This document shows, piece by piece, positions 17,518-26,570 of a DNA stretch of 64,000 nucleotides. Positions within the stretch are counted from its first letter, which is position 1, and each line of letters starts with the position of its first letter. The notes below the pieces were generated by a model that ran no database searches, had not been told where the DNA came from, and worked only from the letters and a program-made list of their open reading frames with translations. The translations under genes and the position numbers were made by a program. This DNA comes from Tissierella praeacuta DSM 18095 (lineage in GTDB: Bacteria; Bacillota; Clostridia; Tissierellales; Tissierellaceae), in contig NZ_FQTY01000005.1 in the NCBI RefSeq assembly GCF_900128955.1, positions 61,856 through 125,855 of the forward strand, read 5' to 3'.

Positions 17518-18555
17518 CTATTTTTCAAATAATTTCTTTAAACTAATATTATAAGGCGGTCTTGCTATACCTTTTTCTGTAATTATTCCAGCAATCAAAT
17601 CATGAGGAGTAACATCAAATGCTGGATTATAAACTTTAATACCCGAAGGTGCTGTTTGTTTCCCAAATCCATTTATAATTTCCTCTGCTCCTCTTTCTTC
17701 TATTGGGATTTCCTCTTTAGTTGTTGCATCTAAATCAATAGTTGACAAGGGTCCTGCAATATAAAATGGAATATTGTGAGCCTTAGCTAATAATGCTACT
17801 CCATATGTTCCAATTTTGTTTGCAGTATCTCCATTGGCTGCCACTCTATCACATCCAACTATAACAAGGTCTATCTTCCCCTCTCCCATTACCATAGCTG
17901 CCATATTATCAGTTATAAGAGTTACATCTACACCTGCTTCTTGTAGTTCAAAGGCAGTTAATCTTGATCCCTGTAACAATGGTCTAGTTTCATCGGCAAA
18001 TACTTTTATATTCATTCCCTTTTCCTTAGCAATATATATTGGTGCTAAAGCCGTACCATATTTAGCAGTTGCTAATCTGCCTGCATTACAGTGAGTAAGA
18101 ACTGTCATTCCATCCTTTAACACTTCAAGTCCATTTTCACCTATTTTTCTACAGGTTTCTTCATCTTCTTTATGAATTAATATGGCTTCCTTTTCTAAAG
18201 CAGATTTAATTTCACTTATTGGTAACTCCTTATTATCTAAGGCTACTTTGTTCATTCTTTCTAATGCCCAAAATAAATTTACAGCAGTAGGTCTAGAACT
18301 AGCTAAATAATCTGAAACCTTTTTAAACTCCTTATAAAAGTTTTCAAAATTATTTTCATCTATATCTTTAACTCCTACTACTACTCCATAGGCTGCAGCA
18401 ATACCAATTGCAGGAGCTCCTCTAACCTTTAATTCCTTTATAGCATCCCAACATTCTTTTACATCATCAATTTCAATTACAACTAATTCTGTAGGTAATT
18501 TTGTTTGATCAATAATGTATATACTTCCCTTTTCATATCTTATTGTATCTATCAA
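17518..18555 (-). CDS. mtnA: S-methyl-5-thioribose-1-phosphate isomerase family protein (MtnA)
   Basis: 345 residues, full length for MtnA. Visible motifs: [13 protein letters not shown] (45-57), catalytic Cys156 in THCNAG, and Asp236 in [20 protein letters not shown]; these correspond to Cys160 and Asp240 of Bacillus MtnA. The enzyme opens an aldose-1-phosphate to the ketose-1-phosphate. Relatives act on methylthioribose-1-P, 5-deoxyribose-1-P or, in archaea, ribose-1,5-bisphosphate. Neither mtnK nor the rest of the methionine-salvage genes (mtnBCD or mtnW/X) are here, so recycling to methionine is unlikely; the aldolase next door points to the DHAP route. Confidence 0.9.
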   Translation of the reverse strand: MIDTIRYEKGSIYIIDQTKLPTELVVIEIDDVKECWDAIKELKVRGAPAIGIAAAYGVVVGVKDIDENNFENFYKEFKKVSDYLASSRPTAVNLFWALERMNKVALDNKELPISEIKSALEKEAILIHKEDEETCRKIGENGLEVLKDGMTVLTHCNAGRLATAKYGTALAPIYIAKEKGMNIKVFADETRPLLQGSRLTAFELQEAGVDVTLITDNMAAMVMGEGKIDLVIVGCDRVAANGDTANKIGTYGVALLAKAHNIPFYIAGPLSTIDLDATTKEEIPIEERGAEEIINGFGKQTAPSGIKVYNPAFDVTPHDLIAGIITEKGIARPPYNISLKKLFEK

Positions 18556-18578
18556 ATTTAATCCCCCTATATTTGAAT

Positions 18579-19394
18579 TTATATTAGACCCAGTATATTT
18601 TCCAGTAGATTTCTAAACTTTTCACCAGCCTTTGTAGCTGTTTCAAATACTTCTTCAACTGATAACGGAATATCTAATATACCTGTTCCCAGATTTGTTA
18701 TACATGAAATTGCCAGTACCTTTAAACCACCATGATTAGCAACTATTACTTCTGGAACTGTAGACATGCCTACTGCACTTCCTCCAAAGGAATGAAATAA
18801 TTTGATTTCAGCTGCTGTTTCAAAGCTTGGTCCTGTATAACCTACATAAACTCCTTGTCTTAAATCTATCCCAATATTATTAGCTGCTTTATGAGCTATT
18901 TGAATTAATTCAGGGTCATAAGGCTTACTCATATCTACAAACCTTGGTCCAAAATCATCTTGGTTCTTTCCTATTAAAGGATTATATCCCATGAAATTAA
19001 TATGATTATCTATGACCATTAAATCTCCAGGAGAAAAATTTGGGTCAAGACCTCCAGATGCATTTGTTATTACTATCTTTTCTATGCCAAATTTTTGCAT
19101 AACTCTAATTGGATAAGTTACTTCTTCCATAGAGTAACCTTCATAGAAGTGAAATCTTCCTTGCATACAAAATACTGTTTTCCCCATAGATTCAGCAATA
19201 ACCAGTCTTCCCTTATGTCCTGGTGCAGTAGATACAGGAAAGTTTGGTATGTCCTCGTAGGGTATAATTACTTGATTTTCTAGCCTGTCAACAAACTCAC
19301 CTAATCCCGTACCTAAAATAATACCTATCTTTGGTTTTAATTCTGTAATACTTTCAATATACTTAACGGATTCATTTACCTTTTGTAAAAGCAT
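18579..19394 (-). CDS. punA: Purine-nucleoside phosphorylase (trimeric, 6-oxopurine type)
   Basis: 271 residues of the trimeric PNP/MTAP family. Phosphate-site residues in GTGLG (28-32) and the His82 loop [10 protein letters not shown] are present, as is [11 protein letters not shown] with base-contacting Glu192. The selector position equals human PNP Asn243: here Asn234 in SCITNLG. MTA phosphorylases carry Asp pairs there, so inosine/guanosine-type nucleosides are predicted over adenine nucleosides. It cleaves the nucleoside with phosphate to base plus (deoxy)ribose-1-phosphate, the substrate for the MtnA-type isomerase encoded 23 bp downstream. Symbol assigned by family; activity on 5'-deoxy nucleosides is possible. 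Confidence 0.9.
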   Translation of the reverse strand: MLLQKVNESVKYIESITELKPKIGIILGTGLGEFVDRLENQVIIPYEDIPNFPVSTAPGHKGRLVIAESMGKTVFCMQGRFHFYEGYSMEEVTYPIRVMQKFGIEKIVITNASGGLDPNFSPGDLMVIDNHINFMGYNPLIGKNQDDFGPRFVDMSKPYDPELIQIAHKAANNIGIDLRQGVYVGYTGPSFETAAEIKLFHSFGGSAVGMSTVPEVIVANHGGLKVLAISCITNLGTGILDIPLSVEEVFETATKAGEKFRNLLENILGLI

Positions 19395-19421
19395 ATGCTA
19401 CCTCCTATAAATGTATTTTAA

Positions 19422-20186
19422 TTAACAGCGAACTACTCCCCCATCTATGTTAATTGCTTCCCCATTTATATTTTTTCCTTCATCTGAAGCCAAGAAAACT
19501 ACCATGGCTGCAATATCTTCTGGAGTTTGAAATCTCTTTAATGGTATTCCACTTTCCATCATTTTACGTGTTTCCTCAAGACTCATGCCTGTTTTAGCAG
19601 AGATGCTTTCAATGACTCCTTTAATCATATCAGTTTCTACTGACCCAGGGCATATGGCATTAACCCTTATACCTTATCCACCAAGCTCTACTGCTAAGGA
19701 ACGTGTAAATCCAATTACAGCTGATTTAGAAGCACAATAAGCACTAGATCCTGGAAAAGCATTTCTCCCTGCTATGGAAGAAATATTAATAATACTTCCT
19801 TTAATATTTTTTGACAACATATTTCTAACAACAGCCCTTGTACATAAAAAGGTACCACGAGTATTCACAGCAAAAATTCTCTCCCAAGTATCCAGCGAAG
19901 TATCCTTTAAATCTGATTCAGTTGAAATTCCTGCATTGTTTACTAATATGGAAATACCTTCTGTTTGTTCATTAACTTGTTCTACAGCCTTATTTACACC
20001 TTCCTCGTCAGAAACATCAAAGGCTAATCTTATAATTTTATCTTCATATATTCCAGCATCCCAAGTAGGTTCTTTTATATCGCAAGCTGCTACTATTGCT
20101 CCTTCTGATAAAAATCTTTTTGCAATAACCTTTCCCGAACCATTAGCTGCACCAGTAACTAAAACTACTTTTCCATTCATTTTCAT
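19422..20186 (-). pseudogene. SDR-family dehydrogenase gene interrupted by an in-frame stop
   Basis: A 254-codon short-chain dehydrogenase with cofactor motif TGAANGSGK (about 12-20), NNAG (about 87) and active-site YCASK (about 153). Codon 171 is TAA (19674-19676) between ...SLAVELGG and GIRVNAICPGSVETDM, where family members have Lys; the frame is unchanged on both sides, so one substitution (for example AAA to TAA) explains it. The C-terminal part ends with the normal GEAINIDGGVV. The truncated product keeps the NAD(P)-binding core and catalytic Tyr/Lys but lacks the C-terminal third. It is either a recent pseudogene, a sequencing error, or rarely read through. Starts 4 bp after the Gfo/Idh stop. 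Confidence 0.85.
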
Positions 20187-20190
20187 ATTA

Positions 20191-21261
20191 TCACACCCTT
20201 ATCCAAATAGAATTATTATTTGCACTTTGGTAAATTGCATTACATACATTAGAATTAATATATCCGTCCCTAAATGTTGGATATTTGGGATCTTCATTAG
20301 TTGAGCCTAAGTTAATATCTTTATAAACTTCAGTAAAGAAATTTTTGAATGTACTTGGAAAACCACCGCCAAATGCATTGGTTTCCATGTTTACCCCTGT
20401 AAATTTCCCTGCCTTATTTACCGTATATGGATTTTCCGTGTTCCACCAAATACTTTTATTTGTCCCACTGATTTCTATTGATAGTTTATTGTTCCTTCCA
20501 TGAGATATTTCAGAAAGAAGCATATTACCAACTGCACCATTGGAAAATCGCAAGGAAACAATAGCACAATCATCACTATTTACCTGAATCTTTTGAGAAC
20601 CTATTTCTTCGTTTTCATACATCATATTATCTTTTAAATATCTAGTTGGATTAAATTTACCATAATTAGCACTTACTTCAATTATCTCCAAACCCGTTAA
20701 ATAACGAGCCAAGTCTATCCAATGGGAACCAATTTCTGAAGTAGCTCTCATAGATCCAGCTAAACCTTCCTTGTAACGCCAAGAATAGTCTGCTGGTAAA
20801 ACATGAAATTCTTGAAGATAGCTGCCATGAATTAAATTAATATTTCCTAATTCATTTGATTCAATATATGTTTTAATCTTAGTACAAGCATCATGAAACC
20901 TAACATTAAAATTAACTGCATTTACAAGCCCTTTTTCATTAGCAAGTTCCATCAGTTCCTTAGCCTCATTTGGATCTAAACATAGAGGTTTTTCACATAC
21001 TACATGTTTACCACTATTTAATACCTTCTTTACCATTTCATAATGTAATGTAGGGGGAGTACATATATGCACTACATCTATATGGGATGCTAAAGCATCA
21101 TCAAAATTAATACTAAATCTAGGAATATCCCATTTTTTTGCAAAGCTTTCTGCTCTTGAAATATCAGTACCTATAGCAACTACTACTTCATGTCCTAGAT
21201 TTATTAATTCCTCAACATGAACCCCTGCTATAAATCCAGCTCCAACAATTGCAACTCTCAT
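20191..21261 (-). CDS. Gfo/Idh/MocA-family NAD(P)-dependent oxidoreductase
   Basis: 356 residues. N-terminal Rossmann fold GAGFIAGVHVEELINLG (7-23) and the family signature VVCEKPLCLD (about 93) with the Lys expected near the active site; the C-terminal half is the substrate domain, with SEIGSHWIDLARYLTG at about 166-181 carrying the usual His/Asp. Such enzymes oxidise or reduce sugars and inositols. In this operon it could process a ribosyl or aldehyde product, but no specific substrate is supported. ATG start with AAGGAGGAA ribosome-binding site; 41 bp after the permease stop. Confidence 0.88.
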   Translation of the reverse strand: MRVAIVGAGFIAGVHVEELINLGHEVVVAIGTDISRAESFAKKWDIPRFSINFDDALASHIDVVHICTPPTLHYEMVKKVLNSGKHVVCEKPLCLDPNEAKELMELANEKGLVNAVNFNVRFHDACTKIKTYIESNELGNINLIHGSYLQEFHVLPADYSWRYKEGLAGSMRATSEIGSHWIDLARYLTGLEIIEVSANYGKFNPTRYLKDNMMYENEEIGSQKIQVNSDDCAIVSLRFSNGAVGNMLLSEISHGRNNKLSIEISGTNKSIWWNTENPYTVNKAGKFTGVNMETNAFGGGFPSTFKNFFTEVYKDINLGSTNEDPKYPTFRDGYINSNVCNAIYQSANNNSIWIRV

Positions 21262-21302
21262 ATTAATTCCTCCTTACTGATCTAATTTGTAATACTTCTC
21301 AA

Positions 21303-22220
21303 CTATTGCTGCTCCTTATAGGGTTTTCCTGAGGCAGCAGGTGGTTGGACAGATTTTTTTACAAAACTGCTCAATACTAGAATTGTTAAAACATAAGGTA
21401 TCATTTGAATAAATTGAGTATATCTTACAGAGGTTTGTAACCGCATTTGCATGGCATCAGCAAATCCAAATAATAATGCTCCTCCAAAAGCACCTACTGG
21501 ACTCCATTTGCCAAAAACACAGGCCGCCAAGGCCATATACCCTCTACCACTGGTCATATCCTGAGAGAAAAAGGATAATTGTCCAATTGATAGATATGCT
21601 CCTCCCATTCCTATAAGGGAAGCTCCTAGTATTGTTGCTAAATATCTATACCTTGAAACACTTAAACCTAAACTCGATAAAACCTCTGGATGTTCTCCTG
21701 CAGTCATTAAACGAAGTCCAAAGCTTGTCTTTTTTATTAAATACCATACTATAATCAAGGTAGGAAAAAGCAAATAAACCAATGGATTTTGTTTGCCAAA
21801 AACATCTCCAATTATAGGGATATTTCCAATAAATGGAACAGACCAAGGATTTAAGTTTTTAACTACATCACTTTTTCCATCCATATTCCATATTATCTTT
21901 AATAGCATGGCAGTAAATCCACTTACTAAAATATTAACACCTACACCACTTACAGTATGATTAGCCTGATGTTCAATACAAAGATAACTTCTTATTAAAG
22001 CCACTATTACAGAAAATAATATGGCAAATATAATACCCATCCAAGGATTATTAAACAACCAGCTACCTATTACTGCACCAAAGGCACCTGATAACATAAT
22101 GCCTTCTGTAGCTAAAGCATTGATTCCTGAAAGCTCCATGGTTACAGCCCCTAAAGTGGCAAAGGCTATAGGTGTAGTCAATCTTAAAGTTGCACTTAAA
22201 ATAGAAATTAAGTATTCCAT
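21303..22220 (-). CDS. Nucleoside ABC transporter permease (BMP-linked), second subunit
   Basis: 305 residues and about eight to nine membrane segments of the BPD_transp_2 family. The element MELSGINALATEGIMLSGAFGAVIG (about 27) is the hallmark of BMP-type (NupQ/YufQ, PnrE-like) nucleoside permeases, followed by HTVSGVGVNILVSG and GRGYMALAACVFGKWSPVGAFGG. It pairs with the permease encoded just upstream (2-bp gap) to make the channel. Last transporter gene of the set. Confidence 0.92.
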   Translation of the reverse strand: MEYLISILSATLRLTTPIAFATLGAVTMELSGINALATEGIMLSGAFGAVIGSWLFNNPWMGIIFAILFSVIVALIRSYLCIEHQANHTVSGVGVNILVSGFTAMLLKIIWNMDGKSDVVKNLNPWSVPFIGNIPIIGDVFGKQNPLVYLLFPTLIIVWYLIKKTSFGLRLMTAGEHPEVLSSLGLSVSRYRYLATILGASLIGMGGAYLSIGQLSFFSQDMTSGRGYMALAACVFGKWSPVGAFGGALLFGFADAMQMRLQTSVRYTQFIQMIPYVLTILVLSSFVKKSVQPPAASGKPYKEQQ

Positions 22221-22222
22221 AG

Positions 22223-23275
22223 CTATCTCTCCTTTTGCCCCATCTTTTTACTTAATAGGTTTTTAAAGTTTGGAATAAGCATTGGTGCAGAAATTAATAG
22301 GATTATAATCCCTTGTAATACGGTTATAAATTTAACTGATAAATTGGTACCAAAATTTAACATAATCCCTCCTGCTTTAAGTCCCCCAAAAATAATTGAA
22401 CTAAATATAACACTAATAGGGGATGTCCCTAGTACAGCCACTGCAATGCCTTCAAATCCATATCCTGAGGAGAAACCTTGAATCAGTCTATAATAGGAAC
22501 CTAAAACTTCCATTGTACCTGCCAAACCAGCACATACACCAGAAATCAACATAGTGGTTATCATTATCTTATTTACATGAATACCACTGGAAGAAGCTGC
22601 TAAAGGATTTGAACCTACCATTGTAATTTTATAACCTAATACAGTTTTCTTTAATAAGTAATTTAATCCAATAGCCAATGCAATACCTAAAAATATGGCT
22701 ATAGTTACTTTGCTTTTTGCAAATAAACGTGGTAATTGAGCTGTTTGCTGTATTATGGCAGTCTGTGCAACAGAACTATTTTTCTCCCTCATTGGATAGT
22801 TAAGTAAATAATCCAATAGCAATATTGCAATATAGTTCATCATTAAAGCAGTAACAACTTCATGAGCACCTTTTTTGATTTTTAGCCATATAGGTAAAAA
22901 CGCCCATATCATGCCTCCAATCATACCTGATATTATGGAAATAATTATATGTAAAGGAGCAGGTAATCCTTTTATATATATTGCTACTAGAGAACTAAAT
23001 AAAGCACCCATATAAAGCTGTCCTTCTACTCCAAGATTTAAAATTCCACCCTTTAATCCGAAAAATACAGATAGACCACAAAATAAAAGGGGAGTAGACT
23101 GTAGCAACGTTTGTAATATGCCTTTACGTGAACCAAAGGCTCCTTTTATAAGCAGCCCATATATTTCTATTGGGGAGTTGCCACTAGCTAATATAATAAT
23201 ACTGCCGATGATAAAAGCTAATAATAGGGAGTATAGCGGTGCTAAGTTTATCTTTTTCAAACTATCTTTCATCAT
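22223..23275 (-). CDS. Nucleoside ABC transporter permease (BMP-linked), first subunit
   Basis: 350 residues of the NupP/YufP-like permease type. LFCGLSVFFGLKGGILNLGVEGQLYMGALF (about 66-95) and HEVVTALMMNYIAILLLDYLLNYPM (about 138) are typical. The C-terminal SGYGFEGIAVAVLGTSPI contains the coupling region. The start overlaps the last 14 bp of the ATPase gene, indicating translational coupling. Together with the next permease it should import purine nucleosides. Confidence 0.92.
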   Translation of the reverse strand: MMKDSLKKINLAPLYSLLLAFIIGSIIILASGNSPIEIYGLLIKGAFGSRKGILQTLLQSTPLLFCGLSVFFGLKGGILNLGVEGQLYMGALFSSLVAIYIKGLPAPLHIIISIISGMIGGMIWAFLPIWLKIKKGAHEVVTALMMNYIAILLLDYLLNYPMREKNSSVAQTAIIQQTAQLPRLFAKSKVTIAIFLGIALAIGLNYLLKKTVLGYKITMVGSNPLAASSSGIHVNKIMITTMLISGVCAGLAGTMEVLGSYYRLIQGFSSGYGFEGIAVAVLGTSPISVIFSSIIFGGLKAGGIMLNFGTNLSVKFITVLQGIIILLISAPMLIPNFKNLLSKKMGQKER

Positions 23276-24779
23276 TTTTACCTCCCCCCATTAATCTTCC
23301 TAATTCCATTAATGAAAATTCTTCTGCAGGTTTTATTTCTACGATTTTACCATCATATAGTACAGCTATTCTATCGCTTAATTCCAGTAATTCATCTAAA
23401 TCAGACGATATTAATAGTATCCCAGCACCACTTTCCTTTAAGCGATTTAACTCTTTATGGATAAAAGATGTAGCCATGATGTCCACACCTCTAGTAGGAT
23501 GAGCAGCAATCATTAATTTGGGATTTCTCATTGTTTCTCTACCAACTACAAATTTTTGCTGATTTCCACCGGAAAATTCGTGGAGATTTCTATTAATGTC
23601 CCTTGGTCTTACATCATAGGTTTCTAGTGCCTCTGATGATGTTTTTCTAACCTTTTTCCAGTCAATAAAAAATTTATTATACACGAACTCCTTATTGTTT
23701 TGAAAACCCATGAGGAAATTATATGGAACTGGTAAATGTGGTGCTATACTATAGGCTTGTCTATCTGCATGGATACAAGAAATACCAGATTCTATTAGTT
23801 CATTTGTTCCTTTACCTTTAATAGATTTGCCTTCTAGTAGGATATCTCCTGTCCAGTTATTTTGTAAGCCAAATAAGACATTTATTATTTCTCCTTGTCC
23901 ATTACCCTCTACTCCTGCAATGCCTAATATTTCCTTCTTCTTAATATCAAATGTAATTCCTTTTAAAATCTCTACTTTCTGAAAGTCTTTAAATCTTACA
24001 TCTTCAAATTTTAATAAGGTTTCATTGGATTCAAACTTTTTCTTTTCACCTTTAGATATTTTATGTCCTACCATCAACTGGCTTAGCTCGTCTATATTAG
24101 TTTCTTCTACTAATCTCTCACCAATCATTTTTCCTTGACGCAGTACATAAATTCTATCTGATATGGCCATGGTTTCTTTCAATTTATGGGTGATGATAAT
24201 AATCGTCTTTCCACTTTTACGCAAATTGTCAATTACCTTAAATAAATCTTCAACCTCTTGAGGAGTCAATACTGCAGTTGGTTCATCTAAAATTAAAATA
24301 TCTGCTCCTTGATATAAGGCCTTTATTATTTCTACTCTTTGTCTTTCCCCTATGGAAATATCCTTAATTAACTTATCTAAAGGCACTTTTAATCCAAAAT
24401 CCGTTGAAAGCTTTTCTACAATTTTTCTGCCCTCTTTTCGATTGAAATGAAGATATTTTCCTGGTTCCTTACCTATCATGACATTATCTACAACAGACAT
24501 AGTATCAACTAATAGAAAATGCTGATGCACCATTTGAATACCCATTGAGATAGATACTCTGGGACTATTAATATTCATTGGTTTGCCCCTGTAAAGAATT
24601 TCTCCTTCATCACTTTTATACATTCCATATAAGATTTTCATAAGAGTAGTTTTTCCAGCACCATTTTCACCTAATAAACAGAGAACTTCTCCTTCTTTAC
24701 AGTAAAAGTCTACTGAGTCCAAGGCTATATTGCTTCCAAATACCTTTCGAATTCCTTTCATCTCAACAAATTTATCCAA
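23262..24779 (-). CDS. Nucleoside ABC transporter ATP-binding protein (two fused domains)
   Basis: 505 residues with two ATPase modules. The first has Walker A GENGAGKTT (about 36), signature ISIGERQRVEI (about 142) and Walker B ILILDEPTAVL. The second has the degenerate loop GVEGNGQGE (about 288) and FSGGNQQKFVVGRE (about 400). The pattern is that of NupO/YufO partners of BMP lipoproteins. TTG start with GAGAGG upstream. A GC-rich hairpin without T-tract separates it from the BMP gene, which may give more binding protein than ATPase. Confidence 0.92.
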   Translation of the reverse strand: MDKFVEMKGIRKVFGSNIALDSVDFYCKEGEVLCLLGENGAGKTTLMKILYGMYKSDEGEILYRGKPMNINSPRVSISMGIQMVHQHFLLVDTMSVVDNVMIGKEPGKYLHFNRKEGRKIVEKLSTDFGLKVPLDKLIKDISIGERQRVEIIKALYQGADILILDEPTAVLTPQEVEDLFKVIDNLRKSGKTIIIITHKLKETMAISDRIYVLRQGKMIGERLVEETNIDELSQLMVGHKISKGEKKKFESNETLLKFEDVRFKDFQKVEILKGITFDIKKKEILGIAGVEGNGQGEIINVLFGLQNNWTGDILLEGKSIKGKGTNELIESGISCIHADRQAYSIAPHLPVPYNFLMGFQNNKEFVYNKFFIDWKKVRKTSSEALETYDVRPRDINRNLHEFSGGNQQKFVVGRETMRNPKLMIAAHPTRGVDIMATSFIHKELNRLKESGAGILLISSDLDELLELSDRIAVLYDGKIVEIKPAEEFSLMELGRLMGGGKNDER

Positions 24780-24803
24780 AGAAGTTTACCTCTCTTTCTA
24801 TAG

Positions 24804-24833
24804 GTTTAGGGAGGGAATTTCCCTCCCCTAAAC
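24804..24833 (-). other. GC-rich hairpin between binding-protein and ATPase genes
   Basis: Minus-strand transcript arms GTTTAGG-GAGGG and CCCTC-CCTAAAC (24804-24833) pair with a single bulged G and a 4-5 nt loop. No U-run follows, so it is not a standard terminator. It lies between the BMP stop (24849) and the TTG start (24779). Such hairpins downstream of binding-protein genes often protect the upstream mRNA from 3'-decay; that role is inferred. Confidence 0.55.
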
Positions 24834-24848
24834 TCTCCTTAATAAAAA

Positions 24849-25925
24849 TTATTCTTCAAATGAACCTACTGCATTAATATATGCATCTACTTCAGATGGT
24901 TCAGATGGAATTTCAACCTTAGCTTCAATTAAAAACTCTTTTATCTTTTCTAGTTTCTCAAGTATTTCATCAGGAGTATTTAAATTAGAATCAACCATTG
25001 TTAATTGTGAAGTCATAGGGTTATCCTTCATAGCAACTGAAAAATCTCCACCTTTATATATTCCATTTAAAGCATCCTTTGCAGTAGTATATACCATATC
25101 TCCTAAACCTCTTATACCAGATGCTAATATATTATTTGGATATAAGCTATTTTGATTTCCATCATAACCTAATGCATAAAGACCAACCTTCTCTGATGCT
25201 TCTAAAACTCCTAACCCAGAACCACCTGCTGCTTGGAAAATAATATCTGCACCTTGACTGTATAAACTCTGAGCAAGTTCAGAACCTTTACCAGGGTCAT
25301 TCCATGCACCAACATAAGTAACTAGAACCTTAATATCAGGGTTTACATATCTAGCACCTGCTTCATAGCCTGCTACCAAACTTCTTATTATAGGTATATC
25401 CATTCCTCCAACTATACCAATAGTATTTTTACCTTGAGCATTTGGAAGGTCTCCCTCCTTTTCCATAAGTCCTGCATAAGCACCTACTAAAAATGCAGTA
25501 TCAGTTTGGCTTAATATGACGGACTTAATAGTATCTGTACTAGCAAATCCATCTATTATAAGCATTGGTTGTTCTGGATAATCTAAACTTACAACATTTA
25601 CGGAGTCTACTGAATCTCCCCCCATTGCAACAATTAATGCGTATTCTTCAGTATCAGCAAAGTTTCTAATAATACCTTCTAAATCAGAAATTGCTTTTGG
25701 TTCTGCAACATCACAAATAATACCCTCTTCCTTTAATTTTAATATTCCCTCATATCCAAGATCATTAAAGGATTTATCTCCTAATCCACCCGTTCCCGTT
25801 ACAAATGCAATTTTCTTAGGAGAATGGCTTTTATCCACACTTTCAGTTTTATTACTTTGGCATCCACTTAAAACTAAACTTACTATTAATATCATACTTA
25901 AAAATAAAATTAAATTACGTTTCAT
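24849..25925 (-). CDS. BMP-family nucleoside-binding lipoprotein
   Basis: 358 residues with a lipoprotein signal (lipobox VLSGC, Cys22) and the Bmp fold: KIAFVTGTGGLGDKSFNDLGYEGI (about 38), NTIGIVGGMDIPIIRSLVAGYEAGARYVNPDIKV, and ADIIFQAAGGSGLGVLEAS with YALGYDGNQNSLYP near 250. PnrA/TmpC and NupN relatives bind purine nucleosides with an aromatic/Asp pocket. It feeds the ATPase and two permeases that follow. Its genomic partners PNP, MtnA and aldolase support a nucleoside ligand. Ribosome-binding site GGGAGG. Confidence 0.92.
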   Translation of the reverse strand: MKRNLILFLSMILIVSLVLSGCQSNKTESVDKSHSPKKIAFVTGTGGLGDKSFNDLGYEGILKLKEEGIICDVAEPKAISDLEGIIRNFADTEEYALIVAMGGDSVDSVNVVSLDYPEQPMLIIDGFASTDTIKSVILSQTDTAFLVGAYAGLMEKEGDLPNAQGKNTIGIVGGMDIPIIRSLVAGYEAGARYVNPDIKVLVTYVGAWNDPGKGSELAQSLYSQGADIIFQAAGGSGLGVLEASEKVGLYALGYDGNQNSLYPNNILASGIRGLGDMVYTTAKDALNGIYKGGDFSVAMKDNPMTSQLTMVDSNLNTPDEILEKLEKIKEFLIEAKVEIPSEPSEVDAYINAVGSFEE

Positions 25926-25978
25926 CCTTCAAACCTCCCTTATTTGTTTTTATTTTAAATTAGGAATTTCGGGAACAA

Positions 25979-26003
25979 CTAGGACATTTTAAATCTCACC
26001 TCC
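25979..26003 (-). other. Start-codon/stop-codon mini-ORF in the BMP leader
   Basis: On the minus strand a strong ribosome-binding site GGAGGTGAG (25995-26003) is followed 7 bases later by ATG-TCC-TAG (25987-25979), a two-codon reading frame. It sits 54 bp upstream of the BMP start. It could be a ribosome-stalling or decoy site, or debris of a lost gene; nothing else is recognisable in 25926-26049. Confidence 0.3.
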
Positions 26004-26049
26004 AGCAGATGAATATATGTATTAAAACCACTTTAGGGTTATACTGCCT

Positions 26050-26541
26050 CTAATAATATTTAGTTTCACCTACTAATTTCATAATCAAATCCTTTTTTTC
26101 TGGATATTTTTCCATTAGTTCCTTTGGATTATCTGCGTGTTCATAATCACTTTCCTCAAAACCTGGGCTCATAGTTGTGCCCATCAGTGCATACTCTCCG
26201 CCATCTATAAGACGAGAACCCTGCCAAATCCCTGCCTTTACTACATATTGTACTTTTTGTCCATTTAAAATATCGCTACCAAGTACAACTCGATTAGAGC
26301 TTCCATCTGGTAACAATTCCAACAATTCCACAGGATCTCCCCAATAAAAATGATAAACTTCATCTGTAGGCAAACGATGAAGATGTGAATATGCCTCACC
26401 AGTCAGCATAAAGAATATAGCCGAACCCATATCTTTGCCATCAGCTTTCCCTGGAGAGCGATAAGTAGATTTAAAAAGACCACCTTCCCTTTCCAATGGT
26501 TCCAATTCTAATAATTTAATAATTTCATTAACCTTTGACAT
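26050..26541 (-). CDS. DUF985 cupin-family protein
   Basis: 163 residues of the DUF985 (YML079w-like) single-domain cupin family. Typical blocks are LELEPLEREGGLFKSTYRSP (about 10), HLHRLPTDEVYHFYWGDPVELLELLPDG (about 54) and AGIWQGSRLIDGGEYALMGTTMSPGFE (about 103). The beta-barrel is related to sugar epimerases, but no enzymatic activity is firmly known. Its position between the DeoR regulator and the BMP gene suggests a part in the sugar or nucleoside pathway. ATG with AAGGAGG upstream; 29 bp after the regulator stop. Confidence 0.9.
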   Translation of the reverse strand: MSKVNEIIKLLELEPLEREGGLFKSTYRSPGKADGKDMGSAIFFMLTGEAYSHLHRLPTDEVYHFYWGDPVELLELLPDGSSNRVVLGSDILNGQKVQYVVKAGIWQGSRLIDGGEYALMGTTMSPGFEESDYEHADNPKELMEKYPEKKDLIMKLVGETKYY

Positions 26542-26570
26542 GAAACTCCTCCTTACTATTCATAAATTAA

